DNA of 64,000 nucleotides from Peptoniphilus genitalis (GTDB lineage: Bacteria; Bacillota; Clostridia; Tissierellales; Peptoniphilaceae): the NCBI RefSeq assembly GCF_023614525.1, contig NZ_CP097885.1, positions 866,501 through 930,500 of the forward strand. Direction: 5' to 3'. Shown piece after piece: positions 24,606 to 33,236 of the stretch. The translations under genes were made by a program, and so were the position numbers. The notes beneath the pieces are model-generated. The model was not told the origin of the DNA, did no database searches, and saw only the letters and a list, made by a program, of their open reading frames with translations. Position 1 is the first letter of the stretch, and each line of letters opens with the position of its first letter.

Positions 24606-24620
24606 ATTTCAATCTTTGAT

Positions 24621-24649
24621 ATTATATATTAAAGAAATTGCTTAGTCAA
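24621..24649 (-). promoter_or_regulatory. Promoter of rpsF-ssb-rpsR
   Basis: Minus strand TTGACT (24649-24644), 17-base spacer, TATAAT (24626-24621). Confidence 0.85.
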
Positions 24650-24671
24650 GATTTTATTTAAAGAGGTATTT

Positions 24672-25145
24672 ATGGAAGTTAAATCTATTAAAGTTAAAGA
24701 AAAAAAGACTATCGCCCTTGTTGCCCACGACCACAAGAAGAAGGAACTTCTTGATTGGGTAAAAAGACATGAAGATGAACTAAGAGGTCACAAGTTTATT
24801 GGGACAGGAACAACTGCAGCCCTTATCTCACGCGAGACTTCTCTCGACGTCAAGAGGCTTGTGTCAGGTCCCCTAGGTGGCGACCAACAGCTTGGCGCCA
24901 AGATATCAGATTCACAAATTGATATTTTAATTTTCTTTTGGGATCCCCTTGAGGCACAACCTCACGACCCAGACGTCAAGGCCCTCTTAAGAATTTCAAC
25001 TCTCTACAACATAGCCCTTGCTACATCAGCAACAACTGCCGACTACATCTTGTCATCCCCAATGTTTAGTAGCGAGTATGAAGTAGAAATTTTGGACAAT
25101 GAATATTCTGTGGAAGACAGAATTTCAAAAAATGATTTTGATTGA
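24672..25145 (+). CDS. mgsA: Methylglyoxal synthase
   Basis: 157 residues; converts dihydroxyacetone phosphate to methylglyoxal plus phosphate, a bypass of lower glycolysis. Signatures are IALVAHDHKKKEL, GTGTTAALI, SGPLGGDQQLGA and FFWDPLEAQPHDPDVKALLR, which carry the phosphate-binding and catalytic Asp residues. The ATG has AAGAGG upstream. It is divergent from rpsF and ends at a short terminator, so it is monocistronic. Confidence 0.95.
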   Translation: MEVKSIKVKEKKTIALVAHDHKKKELLDWVKRHEDELRGHKFIGTGTTAALISRETSLDVKRLVSGPLGGDQQLGAKISDSQIDILIFFWDPLEAQPHDPDVKALLRISTLYNIALATSATTADYILSSPMFSSEYEVEILDNEYSVEDRISKNDFD

Positions 25146-25154
25146 TTAAAATTA

Positions 25155-25175
25155 AGGCGACCATCAGTCGCTTTT
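25155..25175 (+). terminator. Terminator of mgsA
   Basis: GCGAC-CATCA-GTCGC stem followed by TTTTC. Confidence 0.7.
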
Positions 25176-25208
25176 CTTTGTGATAAAATATTTTTATTGG
25201 AGGTTATT

Positions 25209-26417
25209 ATGACAAATATGTTAGATAGATTTTTAAAATACGTGTCTTTTGAGACAACAAGCGACGAGGCTTCAGAGTCTTGCCCATCAACTGAGAGGCA
25301 GCTAGCCCTTGGCAATTATCTAGTCGAAGAGCTAAGCTCTCTTGGTATCGAAGCAGAAATTGATGAGAATGGTTACGTCTATGGAAGGATCCCTGGCAGG
25401 GTCAAGGCAAAGAAAACTGTGGGCTTTATTGCCCACATGGACACAGCTCCCGACATGTCTGGAAAAGATGTCAAACCAAGAATTATAGAAAATTATGACG
25501 GAGCTGATATTAAACTAAATGACGACTTCACAACAAGTGTGAAGGACTTTCCTTTCTTAAAGGACTTAAGGGGACAAACTATAGTAACTACTGATGGAAA
25601 TACCCTACTTGGGGCAGACGACAAGGCAGGCATTGCAATTATAGTTTCTGCTGTGGAAGAGATTTTAAAGGATCCCGACGCAAGCTATGGGGACATAAGG
25701 ATTGCCTTTACTCCTGATGAGGAAATTGGCAGAGGGGCAGACAAGTTTAATGTTAAAGACTTTGGGGCAGACTTTGCCTTCACTGTTGACGGTGGACCTC
25801 TTGGCGAACTTGAATATGAAACCTTTAATGCAGCTTCATGCAAGGTGGAAATCCAAGGGAAAAATGTTCATCCAGGATCTGCCAAGGACACCATGGTAAA
25901 TTCTCAACTTATTGCCATGGAATTTAATTCTATGCTTCCTGTCAATGAAAGACCTGAATACACAGAAGGCTACGAGGGCTTCTCCCTTCTACTTAGCATG
26001 GAAGGTTCTGTTGAGTCCACAAGGATGTCCTACATCATCAGGGACCACTCAAGGGAAAAGTTTGAAGCTAGAAAGAAATTATTTGAAGATATTGCTGACT
26101 TCTTAAACAAAAAGTACAAGGACAGGATAAAAATTGAAATCAAGGACCAATATTACAACATGAGGGAAAAACTTGAGGACCACATGGAAATCATCGACTT
26201 GGCAAAGGCTGCCTTTGATATGGCAGGTGTCGAGCCAGTGATTGGACCAGTAAGAGGTGGAACTGACGGATCAAAACTTTCCTTTATGGGGCTACCGACT
26301 CCTAACATCTTCACAGGCGGCTACAACTACCACGGTCGCTACGAGCTTGTGAGTCTTGACCAAATGGAAAAGTCTAAGGAAGTTGTGAAAAATATAATAA
26401 AATTATTAGTTGAATAA
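25209..26417 (+). CDS. pepT: Peptidase T (tripeptidase)
   Basis: 402-residue M20B dizinc aminopeptidase that removes N-terminal residues from tripeptides in the cytoplasm. Metal and catalytic motifs are FIAHMDTAPD, LLGADDKAGIA, FTPDEEIGRGAD, FTVDGG and, near the C-terminus, FTGGYNYHGRYE. The ATG at 25209 is set by GGAGG at 25199-25203; an ORF start four codons upstream would lie within it. It fits a peptide- and amino-acid-fermenting lifestyle. A strong terminator follows. Confidence 0.96.
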   Translation: MTNMLDRFLKYVSFETTSDEASESCPSTERQLALGNYLVEELSSLGIEAEIDENGYVYGRIPGRVKAKKTVGFIAHMDTAPDMSGKDVKPRIIENYDGADIKLNDDFTTSVKDFPFLKDLRGQTIVTTDGNTLLGADDKAGIAIIVSAVEEILKDPDASYGDIRIAFTPDEEIGRGADKFNVKDFGADFAFTVDGGPLGELEYETFNAASCKVEIQGKNVHPGSAKDTMVNSQLIAMEFNSMLPVNERPEYTEGYEGFSLLLSMEGSVESTRMSYIIRDHSREKFEARKKLFEDIADFLNKKYKDRIKIEIKDQYYNMREKLEDHMEIIDLAKAAFDMAGVEPVIGPVRGGTDGSKLSFMGLPTPNIFTGGYNYHGRYELVSLDQMEKSKEVVKNIIKLLVE

Positions 26418-26423
26418 GTTATG

Positions 26424-26450
26424 AATCACCAGGCGACTGGTGATTTTTTA
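26424..26450 (+). terminator. Terminator of pepT
   Basis: Perfect 9-bp stem AATCACCAG-GCGA-CTGGTGATT followed by TTTTATTTTT. Confidence 0.93.
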
Positions 26451-26496
26451 TTTTTAATTTTTGTAGGGTTATGTGATTTTATTTTTTTATTTTTAT

Positions 26497-26600
26497 GAAG
26501 TCATAAGATTTTATTTTTTTATTTTTATGACTTACTAAGTTTTTATAAAGTCATAAACTTTTACAAACTCCCAGAAAACTACTAACTAATAAAAATCTAC
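26497..26600. repeat. Degenerate 18-bp tandem repeat array B
   Basis: Four contiguous 18-bp units at 26529-26600, for example AAAGTCATAAACTTTTAC and AAACTCCCAGAAAACTAC. They are preceded by a related unit at 26497-26514 and a T-rich 14-bp spacer. The unit matches array A at 13053-13206. It fills the gap between the convergent pepT and LCP genes. Confidence 0.7.
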
Positions 26601-26627
26601 AAAAAAAGAACCCTCGCGGGTCCTCTT
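26601..26627 (-). terminator. Terminator of the LCP gene
   Basis: Minus-strand AGGACCC-GCGA-GGGTTCT stem (one G-U) followed by seven T; it overlaps the stop codon by two bases. Confidence 0.8.
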
Positions 26628-27777
26628 AATTTTTATTTGATGTAGTTTTTGAAGAAGTCTTTGAAGTCTTGTTAGGATTTGAATTTTCATTGGAAGGCTC
26701 GTTTTCATGAATTGCCTCTTCCTTTAACTTGTCCCTAAGCTTCTTGTCCCTCATCTTTTGTTCAGCTTCTGCCCTCTCTGTCTCTGTCATGTTTGCAAGC
26801 TCTTCTTCTGTGTAGTCCCTTGGCTCTTCTCCTTGGACCTCAGAACTATTTCTAAGTCTTTCTAGTTCAGATGCAACATACATAGCGTCCTTCTTGTCAA
26901 CAAAGTAAAGAGGAGACCCCTTCTTTGTGCGACCTGGTGCTGTTGACATCCCTATATTTTCCCTATCAAGGGTTACACCATAGTAGGCAAGGTAGGAAAG
27001 TTGTCCGTAGTTCATATCAGTTTCAATATGCTTGTTGGCAATGGAAACTAATTTCGGAAGCTTAAGAAGCATCCTTGGTGACTTCATCTTGTCGAAGATC
27101 TTCATTATAAAGCCTTGTTGGGCCTTAATCCTGTCAAGGTCTTGGTCCTTGTAAATTTTTCTAATTCTAAGATATTTAACTGCATCTTCTCCATTTAATA
27201 GGTGAAGACCCTCTTCAAAATTAATTACAAGAGGCGGTATAGTTGAAGGATCTGTGTACTTGTAGGCTGGAGTGTAAACTTCCACACCACCAATGGCATC
27301 AACAAGTTCCTTTACTGCCTCGTAGTTAACTGTGACGTAGTGAGAAATTTTTATACCCAAAAAGTCTTCGACACTGGAAACTTGTAGATCAATTCCACCA
27401 CGAGAGTAGGCTGCATTCATCCTGTAGTTGTCATAACCCTTTAACTTGTAGTATGTATCTCTAGGTATGGATAGGAGTCTAACCCTGTCGTATTTTGGAT
27501 CAATTGATAGGAGCATAATGGTGTCTGCCCTCTTGGAGTCCTCGTCCTTTTCATAAGTAACTTCACTTGAATCAATTCCAACTAGAAGGATGTTTACAAT
27601 GTCTTCGTTCTCGTTAAAGATAGAAATTTTTTCTGGTTCTTGCACTTGATCTTTATTATTAAGTTTGTTTTCGTTAGCTAATTTTTGTCCTCTTGGTGCA
27701 AATATAAAGGTAAGTCCCAAAGCCCCAAGGAGGAGTACAACAGTAAGGAATACAAATATTCTGTAAATATATTTCAT
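26626..27777 (-). CDS. LytR-CpsA-Psr (LCP) family protein
   Basis: 383 residues: short cytoplasmic N-terminus, one membrane helix (about residues 7-25), then the LCP catalytic domain. Visible motifs are ILLVGIDSSE, RADTIMLLSIDP, LLSIPRDTY, RMNAAYSRGG, and KYLRIRKIYKDQDLDRIKAQQ with the conserved Arg/Asp residues that bind the polyprenyl pyrophosphate. LCP enzymes attach teichoic acids or capsule glycopolymers to peptidoglycan on the outer face. The C-terminus is low-complexity (Ser/Asn/Thr/Lys). Confidence 0.92.
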   Translation of the reverse strand: MKYIYRIFVFLTVVLLLGALGLTFIFAPRGQKLANENKLNNKDQVQEPEKISIFNENEDIVNILLVGIDSSEVTYEKDEDSKRADTIMLLSIDPKYDRVRLLSIPRDTYYKLKGYDNYRMNAAYSRGGIDLQVSSVEDFLGIKISHYVTVNYEAVKELVDAIGGVEVYTPAYKYTDPSTIPPLVINFEEGLHLLNGEDAVKYLRIRKIYKDQDLDRIKAQQGFIMKIFDKMKSPRMLLKLPKLVSIANKHIETDMNYGQLSYLAYYGVTLDRENIGMSTAPGRTKKGSPLYFVDKKDAMYVASELERLRNSSEVQGEEPRDYTEEELANMTETERAEAEQKMRDKKLRDKLKEEAIHENEPSNENSNPNKTSKTSSKTTSNKN

Positions 27778-27874
27778 ATTAACCTCCTAAACTAAGTCTA
27801 TATAAAATAAGACAATATTTCAATACTTTTATTATTGTGCTGGTTAAAGTTGCACTTTGGGGTAAAATATAGGT

Positions 27875-28564
27875 ATGAAAATATTATTAGATGCAGATGG
27901 TTCGCCCATAAGAAAAATAGTTGAAGATCTCTCAAAAAAATATGGAGCAAGGCTGGTCACTGTAAAAAATTATAGCCAGGACTTCACGCCATCCTATGGT
28001 CAAGTCGTGGACGTAGACATCTCCAAGGAGGCAGCCGACATCTATATAGCCAACCACGCACGACAGGGTGATCTTGTCATTACTAACGACAGGGGACTTG
28101 CCTCTCTTGGACTTTCTAAGGGTGCCAGGGTCCTGGACTTCCAGGGCGACTTTGTAGATGACGACAACATCATGAGCCTACTTGCCAGCCGTCACTTCAA
28201 CAAGAAAATGAGAGACAGGAATATTTACTCTAATATTCCTAAGAGGGAAAAATCGCTAGACCAAGATTTTTATAGGTCGCTAGATAAATTTTTGGAGGGA
28301 ATAAGTATGTTAACACTTTTTGTTTCAAGTCTTTGCCCAGACTGTCCACCGGCAATAGAGGAAATTAATAAGAAGGAAATCAAATGTGAAATTGTGGATA
28401 TAACTTCTTCTATGGCAAGTCTCAAAAGGTTTTTAAAGGAAAGAGACTTCTCAGATGCCTTTGATGAGATTGTAGAAGAAAATCGCGTTGGGGTCCCTTG
28501 CCTTATGCGTGATGATGAATTTTTCTTCTTTGATGGAGACTTGGATGAATTTTTAGGAGGATGA
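27875..28564 (+). CDS. YaiI/UPF0178 (DUF188) protein fused in frame to a glutaredoxin-like domain
   Basis: 229 residues in two parts. Residues 1-144 are a complete UPF0178 protein of PIN-like fold: MKILLDADGSPIRK, GDLVITNDRGLASLGLSKGA, DFQGDFVDDDN. From residue 145 (MLTLFVSSLCPDCPPAIEEI) comes a glutaredoxin-like domain with a CPDC centre and a VGVPCL cis-Pro region. No stop separates them. Yet GGAGGG at 28294-28299 lies seven bases before the ATG at 28307, so the redox domain could also be made alone. UPF0178 proteins have no established function. The nitroreductase follows by 1 bp. Confidence 0.82.
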   Translation: MKILLDADGSPIRKIVEDLSKKYGARLVTVKNYSQDFTPSYGQVVDVDISKEAADIYIANHARQGDLVITNDRGLASLGLSKGARVLDFQGDFVDDDNIMSLLASRHFNKKMRDRNIYSNIPKREKSLDQDFYRSLDKFLEGISMLTLFVSSLCPDCPPAIEEINKKEIKCEIVDITSSMASLKRFLKERDFSDAFDEIVEENRVGVPCLMRDDEFFFFDGDLDEFLGG

Positions 28565-28565
28565 A

Positions 28566-29111
28566 ATGGAGTTTAAAGATTTTATAGATTTAGCAAAAGT
28601 CAGACAATCCTGCAGGTCCTATGACCCTGACAGAGAAGTTGAAGTTGAAAAACTCGAAGCCTGCCTTGAAAGTATGAAGCTCGCTCCTTCTGCTTGCAAT
28701 GCTCAACCTTATTTTTATTACCTCGTCCATGGAGATGAGGCAAAAAACATTAGAGACCACTTGCAACTAGGGACAATGAATTCTTTTGCCAAGGATGTAA
28801 ATGCCTTTGCCATAGTGACAGAAGAAAATTACAACCTCACTGCAAAGATCGGATCATCCGTCAAGGACCAAGACTACAAGTCCATTGACATTGGAATCTC
28901 TGCAGCCTACTTCACAGCAGAAGCAACTACTCTTGGACTATCAACTTGCATCATGGGTTGGTTCGACGAAGACAAGCTCAAAAAATACCTTGGCACTAGG
29001 TCGAGGATTAGACTTGTCATTGCCATAGGTTACGCCAAGGACGACAAAATTCGCGATAAAAAAAGAAAATCTTCTGACGCAATTTATAAAATTATATCAG
29101 AAGATAAGTAA
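28566..29111 (+). CDS. Nitroreductase-family flavoprotein
   Basis: 181 residues, FMN-dependent nitroreductase fold. The start VRQSCRSYDPDREVE is the R-S-x-R FMN phosphate-binding segment; SACNAQPYFYYLV and later AEATTLGLSTCIMGWFDE are family-typical. Such enzymes reduce nitroaromatics, quinones or flavins with NAD(P)H; natural substrate unknown. It starts 1 bp after the YaiI-glutaredoxin stop, with AGGAGGATGAA overlapping that stop, so the two form an operon of plausible redox genes. Confidence 0.87.
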   Translation: MEFKDFIDLAKVRQSCRSYDPDREVEVEKLEACLESMKLAPSACNAQPYFYYLVHGDEAKNIRDHLQLGTMNSFAKDVNAFAIVTEENYNLTAKIGSSVKDQDYKSIDIGISAAYFTAEATTLGLSTCIMGWFDEDKLKKYLGTRSRIRLVIAIGYAKDDKIRDKKRKSSDAIYKIISEDK

Positions 29112-29120
29112 ATTTATGAC

Positions 29121-29147
29121 TAGGTCTTATGGCCTAGTTTTTTTATT
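29121..29147 (+). terminator. Bidirectional terminator
   Basis: ACTAGGTC-TTAT-GGCCTAGT stem followed by TTTTTTT. It separates the nitroreductase from the convergent two-component genes. Confidence 0.88.
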
Positions 29148-29148
29148 T

Positions 29149-29736
29149 TTACATAAGGGGCCTGATGTAGCCAAGCTCAAGAGCAATCTTGTAGGCTTCA
29201 ATAGCGTTCTTGGCACCTAGCTTTGCGTAAATATTTGCTAAGTGGTTGTAGATGGTCCTCTCGCTGATGTAAAGCTTGTCTGCAATTTCTTTTTTGGTCA
29301 AGCCACTCAGAACTTCTATCAAAATCTCTTCTTCTCTTTTTGTAAGAGGCTCAATTATTTTTTCATCCTCATCAAAAGAAATTTTTTCATCTTTGTAGAC
29401 CTTCTCTAGTCTTTCTATGACCTCATCCACATCAAGGGACTTGTTTATAAAGTCTCTGGCACCCTTCTCAAGGGCAAGTCTCTTGTAATTTATCATGTCG
29501 TAGGAAGTTAAAATCACAATTTTTTTGTTTTTATCGTGGATTTTATCTAAGATGTCAAAGCCCGTCTCCTCTTCCTTGAGGTTTATGTCCAAGAGGATGA
29601 GGTCGTAGTCTTTTTCCACTTCTTCGTAAAAATTTTTTATGCTACTGGTGTAGGTGCAAGAAATTCCTCTCTCTTCCAAGAGGACCTTCAGGCTCTCACC
29701 AAAAATTTTGTGGTCATCTAATAAAAGAATTTTCAT
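29149..29736 (-). CDS. NarL/LuxR-type response regulator
   Basis: 195 residues. The receiver domain (about 1-118) has acidic residues D7-D8, phosphoacceptor D50 in LILLDINL, the conserved Thr/Ser in VILTSYD, and Lys in DFINKSL. The LuxR-type helix-turn-helix (about 128-190) reads LTKREEEILIEVLSGLTKKE. It overlaps the kinase gene end by 23 bp. It presumably controls the linked ABC transporter genes. Confidence 0.93.
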   Translation of the reverse strand: MKILLLDDHKIFGESLKVLLEERGISCTYTSSIKNFYEEVEKDYDLILLDINLKEEETGFDILDKIHDKNKKIVILTSYDMINYKRLALEKGARDFINKSLDVDEVIERLEKVYKDEKISFDEDEKIIEPLTKREEEILIEVLSGLTKKEIADKLYISERTIYNHLANIYAKLGAKNAIEAYKIALELGYIRPLM

Positions 29737-30874
29737 CTCTGTACCTTCTTATTTTTATTCTCGTGTAAAGACTTCCCTTCCTGTCCTCGTAGGCAATTTC
29801 TCCTTCCTTTGTCCTAATTAGCATCTTCAAAAGAAGGACTCCCCTCTTGGAGTCTTGGATGTTTTTAAAGTCTTCTTCTCTCATACCGTCGCTTTCAACT
29901 TCCATAAGTATAAAGTCCTCATCTTCATAGAGCCTATAAAAAATATAGGTGGCCTCTGAGTGCTTGTAGATGTTGTTGACAAGCTCCTTGGTAATAGTTG
30001 AGATAAGTCTAACTTCTTCCTTGCTTGCACTATCTCTTAGGTCATCAGAAATTTTTTGGTCTATCTTAGTTTTCTTCTCTGGATAAAGGCTGGCAAGATT
30101 TTCAAAAACTCCCTGAATGTTTTCTTCTATGCCAAAGTCCTCGAAGAGCCTTGTTTGATAGAACTTCATTATCTTCCTAAGCCTTCCGTTTAAGTTGGTA
30201 AGAATATCTCTTGCCAGGTCCACTCTCGGTTCTGACAAACTTAAATAATTTTTTGCAGCGAAAATATCTTGGAGGACTTCATCATGGATAAGTCTTGCAA
30301 AGTTCTCACGTTCTTCGCCAAGATATTCAGACATATAAAAAAGTTTAAAGACTTCTTCATAGACGTCTTCCCTGTCCCTTAAGAAAAGGTAAAAGAGGAG
30401 GCAGTAAGCAAAAAATATTATTTGGTAGAAGATGTGAATCACAGGACCCTCAAGGTCAAGTAGATAAATTATGGCTGTGAAGACAAGGAGGAGGACAAGA
30501 CTTGCCACCTGGGTCATCTTCCTTGAAACTGGAAGGACGCTAATGTGTCTGGCTCTATTAGTTCTTAGATTCTTCTTAATATAAAATAGACTGGTTCCAA
30601 GTCCCAGGCCCATAAAAATTATTGGACTTAAATTTTTATTTAGGGCCAGGGCAAAAAGGAAAAATGAAAGAAAAATAAAGGCTCCGTGGCTTTTCTTATC
30701 TTCTTCCTTGCTTATCTCTGTGTGAATAAATCCGTAAATAGTCCCTATTATTGAAAAACTCATTAAGTTCATTAGGGCCTGGTTGTCTATTAGGTCCCCA
30801 GCTTTATAAAGCCAAGCCCAATAAAAAATTAGGGCAAATTGGCAAATTATAATTTTTAAAATTCTCTTCCCCAT
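29714..30874 (-). CDS. Sensor histidine kinase, NarL-partner (HisKA_3-like) type
   Basis: 386 residues. About six hydrophobic segments span residues 8-165, with no obvious extracellular sensor domain, so signals may come from the membrane or from the ABC proteins. The phosphoacceptor is H197 in FARLIHDEVLQDIF. The ATPase N-box is LVNNIYKHSEA; the G-box is reduced (KRGVLLLKM). The start overlaps the preceding permease stop (TGATG). Pairs with the overlapping response regulator. Confidence 0.88.
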   Translation of the reverse strand: MGKRILKIIICQFALIFYWAWLYKAGDLIDNQALMNLMSFSIIGTIYGFIHTEISKEEDKKSHGAFIFLSFFLFALALNKNLSPIIFMGLGLGTSLFYIKKNLRTNRARHISVLPVSRKMTQVASLVLLLVFTAIIYLLDLEGPVIHIFYQIIFFAYCLLFYLFLRDREDVYEEVFKLFYMSEYLGEERENFARLIHDEVLQDIFAAKNYLSLSEPRVDLARDILTNLNGRLRKIMKFYQTRLFEDFGIEENIQGVFENLASLYPEKKTKIDQKISDDLRDSASKEEVRLISTITKELVNNIYKHSEATYIFYRLYEDEDFILMEVESDGMREEDFKNIQDSKRGVLLLKMLIRTKEGEIAYEDRKGSLYTRIKIRRYRDENSFIR

Positions 30875-31506
30875 CAAAAGTAGGTCACTCCAATTCTCTC
30901 CTTATTCGTCCTAAGGGCAACAAAAATATTTATAGTAATTAAAATTAAAAACTTGCTTATCAAGTACAATTTTATCATAGAAGTAAAAATATAAATATTG
31001 ATTGAGACCATTAAGATGAGGATGCCAAGAAGAATTATCTTGTTTTGGATCCCCGCCATCTTGTTCATGTTTACTGTGTTTAAAATTTTTAGAATTAAAA
31101 AATTTGTGTAAAGTCCTGATGTAAGTAAGAAGTTAAAAATTTCAAGGACACTGATTCTTGTCTTAAAGGAAAAAAGTAGGATAGCTGGCAAAAGTGTAAT
31201 GAGGCTAGATAAGTAAATAGCCCCAAAATATTTTATGACTAGGAACTTTATCCCAAGACCATTAGCAAGGACAAACTCAATTTTTTTCTTGGCCTTGTCT
31301 TCTTGCAAGCTAGCCTTAGAAAACTCTAGGGCAAAAATTAAAAACAAGAAGGCAAGACCTTCTATACCCATGAGCCTAGATATGCTTAATCCCTCTTCAA
31401 GGGAGAAGCTGGAAAGGTAGGTAAATACAAGTCCAAAAAAGGCCATTAAAAGGGCATTTTTGTCTAAAGTTTTTTTAAGATCTAGTCCAATTAATTTTAT
31501 GACCAA
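30874..31506 (-). CDS. ABC transporter membrane subunit (second permease)
   Basis: 210-residue hydrophobic protein with about six membrane helices and no recognised soluble domain; I infer a permease from position. The start codon is TTG at 31506, with GGAGGTG eight bases upstream inside the preceding gene; the two overlap by 10 bp. The tight chain ATPase-permease-permease-kinase-regulator suggests one transcript. Sequence-based family assignment is weak. Confidence 0.68.
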   Translation of the reverse strand: MVIKLIGLDLKKTLDKNALLMAFFGLVFTYLSSFSLEEGLSISRLMGIEGLAFLFLIFALEFSKASLQEDKAKKKIEFVLANGLGIKFLVIKYFGAIYLSSLITLLPAILLFSFKTRISVLEIFNFLLTSGLYTNFLILKILNTVNMNKMAGIQNKIILLGILILMVSINIYIFTSMIKLYLISKFLILITINIFVALRTNKERIGVTYF

Positions 31507-32198
31507 ACTGATTTCACCTCCATGACACTTTCATTGTCCATTTTTTTAATTTGGTAAAAGGAATAGGCAGCTAAAACAATAGTTGCAAAAATATTTATTC
31601 CAAGTATAAAAATATTCACATCTAAGTTTTGTCTTTCAAAAATCAATATAATCTTTTTAGAAAATACACCAAAGAGATAAATCAAAAGACTTGTTGAGAA
31701 ATAAATTAGATTTTTGAAAAATTTAAAATTCTTCCTATACATTGCCATGACGTTAAGGGTCAAGATCAAAAAATAATGAAGGCCTATGCATGAAAGGTAG
31801 AGAGCGACAAAGGATTTTCCCAAGTCACAAATAACATAAGTTCCAAAAAAAATTACAAAGGACGGAAGAGATGAAATCCTCCAATTTTCTATGGAGTAAG
31901 CCTTGATGATTTCTCTAACGTCAAGTCCAGTCCCAAGCAAAAACTCCAACCTTCCACTTAGCTTGTCCTTGAGACTTAAGTTTACAAGGATGGTGTTGGA
32001 CCCAATTATCCCAAAACCAAGTATGAGGGCGTAGGTCATGAGGATAATAAAATCCTCTCCCTTGTTCGCAAAAAGAAATTTGTAAAGACCGAGAAGGTAG
32101 GCAAAGGTGATGACAAGAAATAAAACTGTGTTGATGATAACTTCCCTGTCCCTAAAGATTAGGTATCTGGCTGTCTTGTTTAAAGCCTTGTCCTTCAT
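31497..32198 (-). CDS. ABC transporter membrane subunit (first permease)
   Basis: 233 residues with about six membrane helices. A cytoplasmic start (KTARYLIFRDREVI) and LKDKLSGRLEFLLGTGLDVREI between helices 2 and 3 resemble ABC-2 exporters whose coupling helix follows the second helix. The companion permease has a similar KKIEFVLANGLGIKFLVIK segment, so the two are likely paralogues forming a heterodimer. The ATG overlaps the ATPase stop (ATGA). Confidence 0.75.
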   Translation of the reverse strand: MKDKALNKTARYLIFRDREVIINTVLFLVITFAYLLGLYKFLFANKGEDFIILMTYALILGFGIIGSNTILVNLSLKDKLSGRLEFLLGTGLDVREIIKAYSIENWRISSLPSFVIFFGTYVICDLGKSFVALYLSCIGLHYFLILTLNVMAMYRKNFKFFKNLIYFSTSLLIYLFGVFSKKIILIFERQNLDVNIFILGINIFATIVLAAYSFYQIKKMDNESVMEVKSVWS

Positions 32199-32854
32199 TT
32201 TGATCCCTCCTCTATAAATAAGTCCTCAAGATTTTCTCCAAGCTGAGAAACTTCCTTGGTGAATAAAATTTTTCCATCCTTAATCATAGTCACAAGGTCT
32301 GCAACTTTTTCAATCTCTGACAAGTCGTGGGAAGTTATGACTATGGTCTTGCCCTGGTCCTTTAAAATTTTTATAATTTTTCTAATTTCCACTCGAGATA
32401 GGGGGTCTACTCCCGAAGTCACTTCGTCAAGGAAGATTATGTCCCGATCCATTAGGACAATGATGAGAAGTGATAGCTTCCTCTTCATACCCTTGGAGTA
32501 CGTTGACACCTTCCTGTCTAGGTCATCAGTGATTCCCAAGATGTCGGCATAAGTCTTGTAGCCCTCCTTCCTAAAATTAAAGTAGAGAGAGTAAATATTT
32601 ATATTTTCAATCCCAGTCTTGTCCTCGTAGAGGTAGTCATTTTCAAGGAGCATGGCATAGGATCCCTTGACTTCCACATGGCCCTTGCACTTGTAAATTC
32701 CTGTCAAGATCCTCAAGAGACTTGTCTTGCCAGACCCATTGGGACCCACAAGAGCGTGGACTGTCTTTTCCCTTATAGACAAAGAAAAATCACAAAAGAC
32801 TTCCTTGTCCTTAAAGGCCTTCTCAATATTTTCAACAAGTATTATGTCTTTCAT
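32195..32854 (-). CDS. ABC transporter ATP-binding protein
   Basis: 219 residues, complete nucleotide-binding domain: Walker A VGPNGSGKTS, signature YSKGMKRKL, Walker B IIFLDEVTSG, and the switch His in VITSHDLSE. The MKRKL variant is typical of ABC-2/DRA-type exporters. AAGGAGGCAAT precedes the ATG. It energises the two permeases that follow. Because a two-component system is in the same cluster, antimicrobial-peptide or lantibiotic-type export is one option, but the substrate is unknown. Confidence 0.92.
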   Translation of the reverse strand: MKDIILVENIEKAFKDKEVFCDFSLSIREKTVHALVGPNGSGKTSLLRILTGIYKCKGHVEVKGSYAMLLENDYLYEDKTGIENINIYSLYFNFRKEGYKTYADILGITDDLDRKVSTYSKGMKRKLSLLIIVLMDRDIIFLDEVTSGVDPLSRVEIRKIIKILKDQGKTIVITSHDLSEIEKVADLVTMIKDGKILFTKEVSQLGENLEDLFIEEGSK

Positions 32855-32918
32855 ATTGCCTCCTTAGCTTGCAAGTCTCCTGTGATTTTATTTTTTTATT
32901 AAGCTTTATTTTTTAATT

Positions 32919-33068
32919 TTAATAATTCAAAAACTTTAAGATGGATCCCAAAAATATTAGGATGATGCCCAAGTATTTTTTCTTTTTCCTATCTTTCTCC
33001 AGGAGAAAACTTGCAAAAATATAAATTCCAACAAATATAATAATATTTGAAAGTGTAAAGTATTTCAT
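32919..33068 (-). CDS. Small membrane protein (49 aa)
   Basis: Short frame from ATG at 33068 with GGAG six bases upstream; it begins MKYFTLSNIIIFVGIYIF and ends LGSILKFLNY. Two hydrophobic helices are separated by a basic loop (EKDRKKKK). It lies 64 bp upstream of the ABC ATPase gene on the same strand and may be co-transcribed. Not recognised; real translation is inferred from the ribosome-binding site and helix pattern. Apart from this the gap 32855-33236 holds only a terminator. Confidence 0.5.
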   Translation of the reverse strand: MKYFTLSNIIIFVGIYIFASFLLEKDRKKKKYLGIILIFLGSILKFLNY

Positions 33069-33164
33069 TTCTAACTCCATTCTAATTTTTTATGGTCATA
33101 AGTTCATGAGTAATAACTGCAAACTTTATTTATTTTCGATTATACTGTTTTTATATTTGCTTGT

Positions 33165-33198
33165 AAAATTAAACCCCCAAAAGAATTTTTTGGGGGTT
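33165..33198 (-). terminator. Terminator of the lipoprotein gene
   Basis: Minus-strand 11-bp stem AACCCCCAAAA / TTTTGGGGGTT with a five-base loop, followed by TAATTTT. Confidence 0.85.
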
Positions 33199-33236
33199 AG
33201 ATTTCTAATGATTCAATTGACGAGTAAAGATAGGCC

